Assembly: GCF_023746595.1 (NCBI RefSeq)
Contig: NZ_CP080572.1
Location: 682,001-746,000, forward strand
Length of the DNA: 64,000 nucleotides
Source of the DNA: Thermococcus argininiproducens
GTDB lineage: Archaea; Methanobacteriota_B; Thermococci; Thermococcales; Thermococcaceae
Reading direction: 5' to 3'
Part shown: piece by piece, positions 52,963 to 60,608 of the stretch
How the letters are laid out: each line of letters starts with the position of its first letter
Numbering within the stretch: position 1 is the first letter of the stretch
Program-made: the position numbers and the translations under genes
The notes under the pieces: model-generated
The model's input: only the letters and a program-made list of their open reading frames with translations
What the model was told of the DNA's origin: nothing
The model's database searches: none

Positions 52963-53580
52963 ATGGAAGAATTCGAGGAATTTGAATATCAACCCAAAAG
53001 CGTTAAAGAAATCTTCATAGAGATGAAAAACATTGTTGAACTCATGGTTGACCTTGCGTATACAGCAATTCTCTTTGGAGATAAAGAGATAGCTGAAGAA
53101 GTGCTGGACCTCGAGGAAAGAATGGATCTCCTAAATTATCACTTAATGACCCATGCGGTTTTAGCTGCAAGAAATCCAAAGGAAGCAGAACAGATAACCT
53201 CTGTTTTACAAATGGCCAATTCAATAGAAGATATTTCCAATGCTGCTGGAGATTTAGCCAAAATGGTCCTAGAAGGTGTTGCTCTTCATCCCGTTATTAC
53301 AGAAGCTATTATGGAGAGTGAAGAGGTTATAACTAAGATATTAGTTTTTCCTGACTCGATTCTTGTAGGAAAAACCCTAGGAGAACTTGATCTTGCAACT
53401 AACACTGGAGTTTGGGTAATAGCCGTTAAAAGAGGAAAGAGATGGATATTTGCTCCTGATAAAGAGTTTAAGATAAAACCAAATGACGTGCTCATTGGAA
53501 GGGGAACTCACACATCGGTAGAACATCTTAAGGAGATTGCGAGAGGGATTATTAGGGTGATTGGTGATGAAAGAACTTGA
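52963..53580 (+). CDS. PhoU-like protein with RCK_C domain (A)
   Basis: 205 residues. Residues about 12-120 are a PhoU-like helical bundle (MKNIVELMVDLAYTAILFGDKEIAEEVLDLEERMDLLNYHL); 125-195 an RCK_C/TrkA_C domain (VFPDSILVGKTLGELDLATNTGVWVIAVKRGKRWIFAPDKEFKIKPNDVLIGRG). RCK_C domains of K+ and other transporters bind ligands such as c-di-AMP, so this may gate the upstream MgtE-like carrier. It begins 58 nt after the carrier and overlaps the next gene by 14 nt. Confidence 0.87.
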   Translation: MEEFEEFEYQPKSVKEIFIEMKNIVELMVDLAYTAILFGDKEIAEEVLDLEERMDLLNYHLMTHAVLAARNPKEAEQITSVLQMANSIEDISNAAGDLAKMVLEGVALHPVITEAIMESEEVITKILVFPDSILVGKTLGELDLATNTGVWVIAVKRGKRWIFAPDKEFKIKPNDVLIGRGTHTSVEHLKEIARGIIRVIGDERT

Positions 53581-54163
53581 AGAGATTAGAGACTGTCTTA
53601 TAGAGATGAAAAATCTTTCCTCTCTTATGGTCGATCTTGCATTTTCATCAGTTATGTATAACAGTGAGGACATTGCCGATGAGGTTTATATTCTTGAGGA
53701 GAGGATGGATGAGCTTACATTGAAGGTTAAGAAGTTGGCTTTAAAGGCTGCCAAGTATGAAGAAGACCCTGAAAAACTTTTGAGTATAATAGAAATGGCA
53801 AATATAAATGAACAGATATCAGACTCTGCTTATGAAATATCAGACCTAGTACTTAGGGATGTTGAACCACACCCAGTAATAAGAAAAATAATGCATGATG
53901 TTGACGAAGAGATAGGCAGGGTAAAGGTTAACAAAGGATCAATATTAATTGGAAAAGCCTTAAAACAGCTTAAACTTCCTACAAAGGTTGGAGTCAAGTT
54001 GATTGCTATAAAAAGAGGTAGCCGGTATATTTACAACCCTTCCAAGGATGAAGTTATTGAAGAAGGAGATATACTTATAGCAGTTGGTTCTGGTATTGAC
54101 CGTTTAAGGGAGCTCTCCAATGAGAAAGGGGAGGAAGGGGAGTTTATAGAAGAAGAGGAATAA
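53567..54163 (+). CDS. PhoU-like protein with RCK_C domain (B)
   Basis: 198 residues, a paralogue of the preceding protein with the same PhoU-like (about 1-105) and RCK_C (about 115-180: VNKGSILIGKALKQLKLPTKVGVKLIAIKRGSRYIYNPSKDEVIEEGDILIAVGSG) layout and an acidic tail. ATG 53567 follows GGTGATTGGTG. The pair could form a heterodimer on the carrier. Overlap means translation is coupled. Confidence 0.87.
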   Translation: MKELEEIRDCLIEMKNLSSLMVDLAFSSVMYNSEDIADEVYILEERMDELTLKVKKLALKAAKYEEDPEKLLSIIEMANINEQISDSAYEISDLVLRDVEPHPVIRKIMHDVDEEIGRVKVNKGSILIGKALKQLKLPTKVGVKLIAIKRGSRYIYNPSKDEVIEEGDILIAVGSGIDRLRELSNEKGEEGEFIEEEE

Positions 54164-54214
54164 TTATAAAGCCTTTTGTTTATTTTGCTTGTAAAGAAAA
54201 ATGGAGGCTTTGAG

Positions 54215-54685
54215 ATGAAAGTTGAAGGATTTGTTGCAAGTTTGAAAAATGCTGAGACGATTGAAGGACTTTTTGATATACTTGAGAAAAAAGGTGCTCC
54301 GGTTATAGAATTCGATGGACAAAAAACCCTCGTAGTTGTGGAGGGAGACTTTGAGGGTACGCCTTTTTGGACTGAGATAAATGGCAAAAAGGCAAACTTT
54401 GCTCTTGGGGATGCCATGCTCAATTCAGCGAGCTTTCCGTTTAAGTGTAAGAAGCCCTATACTGGTGGAAACGCAATATTTGTAAGTTTTGAGAACATCG
54501 AAACAAGTGAGTTCCTAGTTGCTTACAAGTCAGAGACCGGTGCGCAAATATTCTATGTAAAAGATGGAAAAGCAAAGAAAATTGATGAAGAAAAATATGA
54601 AGAGCTCATTGATAAGATGCCAGAATTTAAGGTCAAGGGGTTTAGTGAAGAGCAGATGGATATGATGGGTGCATTCTTCGGTTAA
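54215..54685 (+). CDS. Conserved protein of unknown function
   Basis: 156 residues, acidic at the C-terminus, without signal peptide or membrane helix. It looks like a single alpha/beta domain of beta-strand pairs (VIEFDGQKTLVVVEGDFEGTPFWTEINGKKANFALGDAML). One Cys only. I recognise no family. ATG 54215 follows GGAGG. It is 51 nt after the PhoU-RCK_C pair and could be part of that operon. It overlaps the convergent phosphoesterase by 4 nt. Confidence 0.75.
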   Translation: MKVEGFVASLKNAETIEGLFDILEKKGAPVIEFDGQKTLVVVEGDFEGTPFWTEINGKKANFALGDAMLNSASFPFKCKKPYTGGNAIFVSFENIETSEFLVAYKSETGAQIFYVKDGKAKKIDEEKYEELIDKMPEFKVKGFSEEQMDMMGAFFG

Positions 54686-56196
54686 TTCCATGGTACTTTT
54701 GTTTTTATTTTCCATAAGCCCAAGAGTTTTCTGGATCCCCAGGTAGCTTGGATTTCAAAGGCCGCTACCATGTCCTCGTAGATGTCTATTATATTGAAAG
54801 AGTTACCAAAGGGGTTTCTATGTAATTCCCAGCTTATTGAACCGGCGTTTATTATTGGTGTTTCTTCGACTTTTATTCCTAGACTATTTCCTCCATGACC
54901 TGTGAGGACCAAGTTTGTATCCTCCTCAGTAAGTATCTTTAGGACATTTCCGCCATCTTCTAAAAACCCTATTTCTCTGCTTTTTGGTATCGGTGTTATG
55001 TTATGATGCATGACAACAACTCGGAACTTCTCTTCATATTCTCTCAGGTGTTCTCTAAGGATTTTTTGACCTATTCTTCCAACAACTCCTATAGGCGTCT
55101 CGTATTGGACTGATATAATGGGAATAAAGATAAAATTGCCCTTTTCCAAGATTTTTGGCTCTTCAAAGTATTCCCTAAATAACTCATAACCTAAATGGGT
55201 TATGTCATTATGTCCAGGGACTAGAAGTTTCTCGGGCTTTATCTTTTCCCAGAGTTCGTGAGCTTTTGAATAATATCTTTCGATACCAATATCCACCATA
55301 TCTCCACAGTGGATTACCAGATCTGGCTTATATCTCTCATTAATGGCCCGTATAGCATTTTTGAAGACTCTCTCTCTAAAGTATACTCTATCTGAGACAT
55401 TGCTTTCACTCATCTGAATAATCCTGAATAGTCTTCTTCTCTTTGGTATGAAAATTCGTTGTTTCTTTATCTTAAACTCTCTCTTATGAATATCTCCAGT
55501 CACTCTTTTTGTCGCTACAGAAATTTTGCCATCTTCTCTTATTTTAATTATATTATAACTGTTTACATCTCCTTTTCTAGTTTTTCTACAGGAGGTACAT
55601 CCGGAGTTTGCCACTACAAGACCTTCTACCCTATAAATGTTAGGGACATGTTTGTGTCCACAAATGTAAAGGTTAACCTCGTGTTTAAGGAGCAGATCTA
55701 GGACATCACCCGCATTAAAAAGAACGTTTCGTTCTCTCCCAGTATCGGGAAGCGGGACAAGATGATGATGGGAAGCGACTATTTTAAACTTCTTGTGTGA
55801 GTATTCCTCAAGCTTTTCCTTAAGCCATTGGAATTTGTATCCTCCTATTCTTCCATTATTCAAGTCTGGGATTGTTGAATCCACCCATATTATGACTAAA
55901 TCTTTCCACTCATATACACCATTCAATGCACCAATGTACTTTTGGAAGAGCTCATATCCAACATTTCTGGCATCATGATTGCCAGGTAGCACTATAAGGG
56001 GTTTTTGTATCTTTTTTAATTCATAACTCGCTCGTTCGTATTCTTCTCTTAATCCCTCGTTTGTAACATCGCCTGTGTGAACAACCAGGTCGTAATCTAG
56101 TGTATTTACTTCATTAACTATTAAGTCATAGGCGTATCCTTTGTAAGCTTCCCCGCTTGTTATGTGAGTGTCGCTTATGTGAGCTATCTTAATCAT
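54682..56196 (-). CDS. Tandem metallophosphoesterase with a degenerate second domain
   Basis: 504 residues containing two calcineurin-like domains. The first (1-250) has the full set: DTH, GDVTN, GNHD, HHHL and GHKH. The second (about 260-495) keeps GDMVDIG and MHHNI, but has GHND for GNHD, GHGG for GHxH, and no complete DxH, so it is likely inactive. Substrate unknown; relatives cleave cyclic or di-nucleotides. ATG 56196 follows GTGATAAAC. It lies 5 nt downstream of the CBS gene. Confidence 0.87.
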   Translation of the reverse strand: MIKIAHISDTHITSGEAYKGYAYDLIVNEVNTLDYDLVVHTGDVTNEGLREEYERASYELKKIQKPLIVLPGNHDARNVGYELFQKYIGALNGVYEWKDLVIIWVDSTIPDLNNGRIGGYKFQWLKEKLEEYSHKKFKIVASHHHLVPLPDTGRERNVLFNAGDVLDLLLKHEVNLYICGHKHVPNIYRVEGLVVANSGCTSCRKTRKGDVNSYNIIKIREDGKISVATKRVTGDIHKREFKIKKQRIFIPKRRRLFRIIQMSESNVSDRVYFRERVFKNAIRAINERYKPDLVIHCGDMVDIGIERYYSKAHELWEKIKPEKLLVPGHNDITHLGYELFREYFEEPKILEKGNFIFIPIISVQYETPIGVVGRIGQKILREHLREYEEKFRVVVMHHNITPIPKSREIGFLEDGGNVLKILTEEDTNLVLTGHGGNSLGIKVEETPIINAGSISWELHRNPFGNSFNIIDIYEDMVAAFEIQATWGSRKLLGLWKIKTKVPWN

Positions 56197-56201
56197 GTTT
56201 A

Positions 56202-56612
56202 TCACTCTACCGAGATAGCTGTTTCGAGTTTTCTTCTACTGGCTTCAAGAAGATCACTGAGGGTAAAAATACCAACAACTTTCCCTTCTTCTTTAATGAG
56301 CATGTGTTTTATTCTCTTTGCTGCCATTATTTTCAATACTTCTTTTAGTGGAGTATTTGCATCTACCGTAATTAAATCCTTTGTCATGATCTCCGTTACG
56401 GGGGTCGTATAAGCCAAACCTGGAACGATAACTCTTCTTATAATGTCGCTCTTTGTAAAAAATCCTATAACTTTTTCATGTTGGTCTATGACAACCAGAG
56501 ACCCAATATCAAATTCTACCATTATCTTACAGGCTTCTTGGATAGTATTATCTGGCCTTACCCCTATCAACTTTTTAGTCATGTAAACCTTTATTGGGGC
56601 ATTTTCATCCAT
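56202..56612 (-). CDS. CBS-pair protein
   Basis: 136 residues made of two CBS motifs (VYMTKKLIGVRPDNTIQEACKIMVEFDIGSLVVIDQHEKVIGFFTKSDI and TEIMTKDLITVDANTPLKEVLKIMAAKRIKHMLIKEEGKVVGIFTLSDL), so a stand-alone adenosine-nucleotide sensor. ATG 56612 follows GGTGATTCAA. It is co-transcribed with the phosphoesterase, hinting that it reports nucleotide levels to that enzyme. Confidence 0.92.
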   Translation of the reverse strand: MDENAPIKVYMTKKLIGVRPDNTIQEACKIMVEFDIGSLVVIDQHEKVIGFFTKSDIIRRVIVPGLAYTTPVTEIMTKDLITVDANTPLKEVLKIMAAKRIKHMLIKEEGKVVGIFTLSDLLEASRRKLETAISVE

Positions 56613-56676
56613 TTGAATCACCATAATGGGATCTATAAATAATAATATTTGTTTAAAGATAAAAGGATTTTTGTTG

Positions 56677-57576
56677 TTAGATTTCTAATTTAATCCCTCT
56701 TTCCTTAAGTCGTTTGGGTATTTCTTTCATCAGATGGGTCATTATAGTGTTTATGGATTCTTCGAGCTCGATATTCTCTATTATGGGAACTCCATGTTCT
56801 TTCGCTTTTTTAACTAAATAGTCTTGAATGTGGATAATATCTTCGATATTTTTCACATAGTATTCGGCAGGTCGAAGGCTGTAACGTGCTCTTTCGTAAA
56901 ATCTTGCTTCAAGAGCTTCAAGACTTCTTACAGTTATCATGTACATAAAACTTCTTTCGTTAAGTGTTAGATACCCTGGGACGAGGTGGATTCCCTCTAT
57001 TATCGTGTTGAATCCCTCGTTATATGAACGTTCTATGACTGCGTTAATTCCAACGCTTATGTATCTTACTTGGCTTTCAAATCCATAAATAAGGGGATTT
57101 ACATCTCTTGGCACATTCCTAAGTTCTCTCCAAGCTAAAAATGAAGAAGTATGGATTGCAGGGAGGAGGTCTCTGCTGATCATTTTTCTCATAACTTCTC
57201 TAACGGTATCCGTGCCTATCACAGTTCTTATACCCAGTCTAAATGCTAGCTCGGTTGCAAGAGTGGATTTTCCAACTCCCGTTGCTCCACCAAGGAGTAT
57301 TATCATTGGGTACTTTAGCTTTCTAAGTTCGTGCCAAAAGAGGTATTTTCTTGCAGCATCCTTTAGACCATGCTCTAGAAGCTTTTTATACGCTATTTCT
57401 CTGATTTCATCTTTTGTTATCAGTTTTACCTTTCTTCTCTCTAGATCCTTTACTATCTCAGCAGCTATAGAATAGGCTATACCAACATCAACACCGGTGG
57501 AAGTTATAGACCTAGTAAGGATTCCTCTGGAAAAGGGGATTTTTGTCCTTTTTTCAGGATCAATTACGATTATCAT
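56677..57576 (-). CDS. 2-phosphoglycerate kinase
   Basis: 299 residues. An ATP-cone-like N-terminal domain (about 8-85: VIDPEKRTKIPFSRGILTRSITSTGVDVGIAYSIAAEIVKDL) is followed by a P-loop kinase domain with GGATGVGKST (96-105) and IGTDTVREVMRKM. It phosphorylates 2-phosphoglycerate to 2,3-bisphosphoglycerate, the substrate of the upstream gene product. The start codon overlaps the stop of that gene by 4 nt. Confidence 0.92.
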   Translation of the reverse strand: MIIVIDPEKRTKIPFSRGILTRSITSTGVDVGIAYSIAAEIVKDLERRKVKLITKDEIREIAYKKLLEHGLKDAARKYLFWHELRKLKYPMIILLGGATGVGKSTLATELAFRLGIRTVIGTDTVREVMRKMISRDLLPAIHTSSFLAWRELRNVPRDVNPLIYGFESQVRYISVGINAVIERSYNEGFNTIIEGIHLVPGYLTLNERSFMYMITVRSLEALEARFYERARYSLRPAEYYVKNIEDIIHIQDYLVKKAKEHGVPIIENIELEESINTIMTHLMKEIPKRLKERGIKLEI

Positions 57577-58877
57577 CTTTGAACCCCCTTAAGGTCTCGC
57601 CCTATTTCCAACACAGAGTCTCTCAAATCTTTTCCATCTATATTAACTGGTTCGTTATCGAGATATATAACATCTTTCCCCTGTTTGAGGGCTTCCCTTG
57701 TGACAACGTCCACGGCAGCAGCTTTTAGTTCTACAAGAATCGTGTCATAATTACTAAAACGTTTCAAATCTTCCCTTAACTTCGGTCTGTTGGCTAAATT
57801 ATGGCTTTTACCAATAATCTCTACATTGTGGGATTCCTCTAAGTGTTTAGCTGCTTTTTCTAGGCCTTCTGGAGGTGCTGTCATAATGAGAATTGCCTTT
57901 TTTCCTGTTACTTCGCCCAATGGTCTTGGTTTAAATGCAGTTAAATGGATATCGGCTTCAGGGTTTATTTCACTTAGGAGTTTCTTGAGGACTCTAAGTT
58001 TTTCTTCATTTACCATGTCTGCAAGAGTCACTATAATCAAATCCGCCAGTGCCACTCTAAATGGACCAAAATAGCTCTTAATGAACTCAAGTTTTTGTGG
58101 TGCTCCGACAACAGTGATGTATTTATCGGCTTTCACCGCTGGAAAAGTTGCTCCACTACCTTCAAGTATGACTATGTCCCCTTCGAGTTCTTCGGCTAGC
58201 TTTATACCTTTGTCAACTATGTCAAAGAAGCTAAAGCCTGCCATTCCTCCCCCACATCTTCTGCATCCTATTGTTAGTACTCTTGCTGTTAAAGCATCTT
58301 CAAAGTGGTCTGATGCCGCATGTCTTCCTGATTCAGTTATTTTAATGAGAAACTCAGGAGTTATCTCAAGCTTATTTCCTTCTATTATCTCTGGTTCTTC
58401 TGGTCCTCCTCGTCCCATTGTCACGATTATGGGTTTTGCAATCTCCTTAAGGGTTCTTGCAACAAATCCGCTTACAGCGGTTTTTCCTACTCTTTTTCCA
58501 GTTCCAAGGATTGTGAGCGTGGGTTTATTTATTCTCTTTAATTTCTTTGGGGAGAATTCAAAATCTGCACCCTTGTACTTAATGCCAAGTTTCAATAAAA
58601 GGGCAGCTATCCTAAATCTGTCTTCATAGTTTACAACAGGTTCATCGCTCAGGTCTACGACTTCTTCAATTATGTTCTCTCTAATCGCTTTCTTAATTGC
58701 TGATAGGTAATTATCCTCATGATAAAGTTTAACCCCTATCTCTTTTTCTAGGGATTTAATATCTCCTATCTTCTCAGTACCCCCTAAAAACACTGCACAG
58801 GAGACATTTCCAAGCTTTTTAATGGCCCATGCAGTTACATCGGGATAGTGCTCCCCATCTATCAGCACCATTCTCAT
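57573..58877 (-). CDS. cpgS: Cyclic 2,3-diphosphoglycerate synthetase
   Basis: 434 residues. P-loop GTGKRVGKT is at 125-133; TMGRGGPEEPEI and the IGCRRCGGGMAG segment follow, typical of this archaeal family. It closes 2,3-bisphosphoglycerate to the cyclic form with ATP. Cyclic diphosphoglycerate is a thermoprotective solute known best from hyperthermophilic methanogens. ATG 58877 follows GGTGG. It forms an operon with the 2-phosphoglycerate kinase gene. Confidence 0.93.
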   Translation of the reverse strand: MRMVLIDGEHYPDVTAWAIKKLGNVSCAVFLGGTEKIGDIKSLEKEIGVKLYHEDNYLSAIKKAIRENIIEEVVDLSDEPVVNYEDRFRIAALLLKLGIKYKGADFEFSPKKLKRINKPTLTILGTGKRVGKTAVSGFVARTLKEIAKPIIVTMGRGGPEEPEIIEGNKLEITPEFLIKITESGRHAASDHFEDALTARVLTIGCRRCGGGMAGFSFFDIVDKGIKLAEELEGDIVILEGSGATFPAVKADKYITVVGAPQKLEFIKSYFGPFRVALADLIIVTLADMVNEEKLRVLKKLLSEINPEADIHLTAFKPRPLGEVTGKKAILIMTAPPEGLEKAAKHLEESHNVEIIGKSHNLANRPKLREDLKRFSNYDTILVELKAAAVDVVTREALKQGKDVIYLDNEPVNIDGKDLRDSVLEIGRDLKGVQR

Positions 58878-59137
58878 TTTTCCACCATAGAGATTTAGTT
58901 AGTTTAAGTATAAAATTCTTCTGGAGGACCCCTACATATATCTCCCTCCTTTAACCTTTTGAAAGTCTTTAGAACAAGAGAATTTCGATGATATAGGCTT
59001 AAATCACCTTTATTCTGCTTTTATTGTTAGATGTATTTAAGTGTCCTTTGGTGCATTTATTTGTCTTTTAGAGGACTCTTTTTTACATATAGCAAGACTT
59101 TTATATTTGTGAAACTTTTTTCACCAGTGGTGGGAGC

Positions 59138-60250
59138 ATGAAGAGGCTGACACTCGCTGAAGCAAGCGCAATACTGATAGGAACTCAAATTGGAGCTGGT
59201 GTTTTGGGTTTGCCATATGCTTTAAGAGAGGCTGGACCGATATTGGGAGTTATTGTGATAATTCTTACGGGCCTTTTAACACTTCTAACTGCATTATTTG
59301 TTTTGGAAGTTGCCTCTAAGAGTGAGGGGAAAAGTCTTTCAAAACTTACCGAAGAGCATCTCGGAAAATTTGGTGGGATTCTAATGTTCATGAGTATCTC
59401 AATCTTAGCTTATGGGGCTCTTATAGCATACATAGCGGGGAGTGCAGATATACTCTCTTCGTTACTTGGAATTAGGGCAGAAATTGTTGCAGTGATATTC
59501 TGGATGGTAATGAGTTTAATTGTATTTATGGGCCTTAAGACTTCTGGAGAGGCCGAATTAATTCTCAATGGAGTCCTTCTTTCTGCCATTATCATTTCAA
59601 TAGTGCTTGTCTTTGGGAATATTTCTTCAGAAAATATAAGGTATGCAAACTCCTCCGCTGCTCTACGTGGAGTAGGAGTAGCACTATTTGCTTATGTTAG
59701 CCATATGGTAATTCCTGAGCTTCTGAAGGGGCTTAAAGATGTCAAAATTGCAACAAAAGCAGTTTTTGTAGGGTATCTCACTCCAATGATACTCTATGCT
59801 CTTTTTATCTTGGCTTTTATTGGTGCATTTGGGTCTGAAACTCCTGAACTGGCAACAAAAGTACTTGAAGCTCTTTATGGTTCTTTAGGGAGGTGGCTTG
59901 GTCTATTATTGCCCTTAGCAGCCATATGTACAAGTTATATAGGAATAGCACTTTCTCAGATGGATAACATTAGGGAAATGCTTGGGTGCAGTAAGATAAG
60001 TTCATGGCTCTTAGCAGTTGCACCGCCTTTGGTAATATATTTTGCTGGTCTTAAAAGCTTTGTAAATGCTCTATGGCTTGCAGGAACCTTTGGGGGAGTA
60101 ATCTATGCTGGGATACTTCCAACCCTCATGTACCTTAAGGTGAAGAAAAAAGAAGTGAATTTCCATTTGCACATCCCCCATGGGATAGTGTATTTGTCTG
60201 GCCTGATATTTCTCATGGTTTTTGTTTATTCTTTGGCGTCTCTTGTTTGA
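59138..60250 (+). CDS. Amino acid permease (HAAAP/AAAP-like)
   Basis: 370 residues, ten or eleven helices. The opening LAEASAILIGTQIGAGVLGLPYALREAG is the substrate-binding unwound helix of the APC superfamily, closest to Trp/Tyr-type and SLC38-like carriers. ATG 59138 follows GGTGG, and a TATA element ACTTTTATATTTG (59097-59109) lies upstream. It likely imports an amino acid as a fermentation substrate, aromatic acids possible. It overlaps the convergent small gene by 25 nt. Confidence 0.88.
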   Translation: MKRLTLAEASAILIGTQIGAGVLGLPYALREAGPILGVIVIILTGLLTLLTALFVLEVASKSEGKSLSKLTEEHLGKFGGILMFMSISILAYGALIAYIAGSADILSSLLGIRAEIVAVIFWMVMSLIVFMGLKTSGEAELILNGVLLSAIIISIVLVFGNISSENIRYANSSAALRGVGVALFAYVSHMVIPELLKGLKDVKIATKAVFVGYLTPMILYALFILAFIGAFGSETPELATKVLEALYGSLGRWLGLLLPLAAICTSYIGIALSQMDNIREMLGCSKISSWLLAVAPPLVIYFAGLKSFVNALWLAGTFGGVIYAGILPTLMYLKVKKKEVNFHLHIPHGIVYLSGLIFLMVFVYSLASLV

Positions 60251-60516
60251 ACTTTGTATTTTACGAGATATTTTCCCGTTTCAAATTTTTCTTCAAATTC
60301 TAAAATTTCAATTGGTTCTACAATTATCCCAAATTCCATCGCTTCCCATTTCATGTCATCAAAGTAATCAAAAAGTCCACAAGTCTTGCAAAATGAGCCT
60401 TCAAACTCGATTATAACTTCTTCATCTTTAATCTCTTTTAGCTTTGCACGTGCTTCACTTCCATGTAATCTGTTAAATTCTTCAATTACTTTTGGGATTT
60501 TCTCCATGGTTCTCAT
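60226..60516 (-). CDS. Small CxxC protein of unknown function
   Basis: 96 residues, acidic, with a single CxxC (FCKTCGLFDYFDD near residue 43-47) that could hold metal or be redox-active. No family recognised, though the FEGSFCxTCGxxDYFDD segment looks like a conserved archaeal small protein. No ribosome site; TATA GCGTTTAAATATTC on the minus strand (60535-60548) lies about 26 bp before ATG 60516, suggesting a leaderless mRNA. Confidence 0.7.
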   Translation of the reverse strand: MRTMEKIPKVIEEFNRLHGSEARAKLKEIKDEEVIIEFEGSFCKTCGLFDYFDDMKWEAMEFGIIVEPIEILEFEEKFETGKYLVKYKVQTRDAKE

Positions 60517-60608
60517 TTTTTTAATTTAGTTATGAATATTTAAACGCTTTTGTTCGAAAATCGGATGAAAATTTTTAAGGCCTCGTTATATAGGATGAGT
60601 GAAGGGGC
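60517..60608. promoter_or_regulatory. Divergent promoters of the CxxC gene and the Lhr-type helicase gene
   Basis: The 92-bp gap holds a minus-strand TATA (60535-60548) for the small gene and a plus-strand TATA (AAAATTTTTAAGG, 60568-60580) for the helicase gene. No operator-like symmetry is obvious. Confidence 0.5.

Noticed and set aside
58950-58985. CTTTTGAAAGTCT match to the left end of the mobile element
   Set aside because: Only one end is found, preceded by TAAC rather than TTAC, in AT-rich DNA where a 13-base match may be chance.
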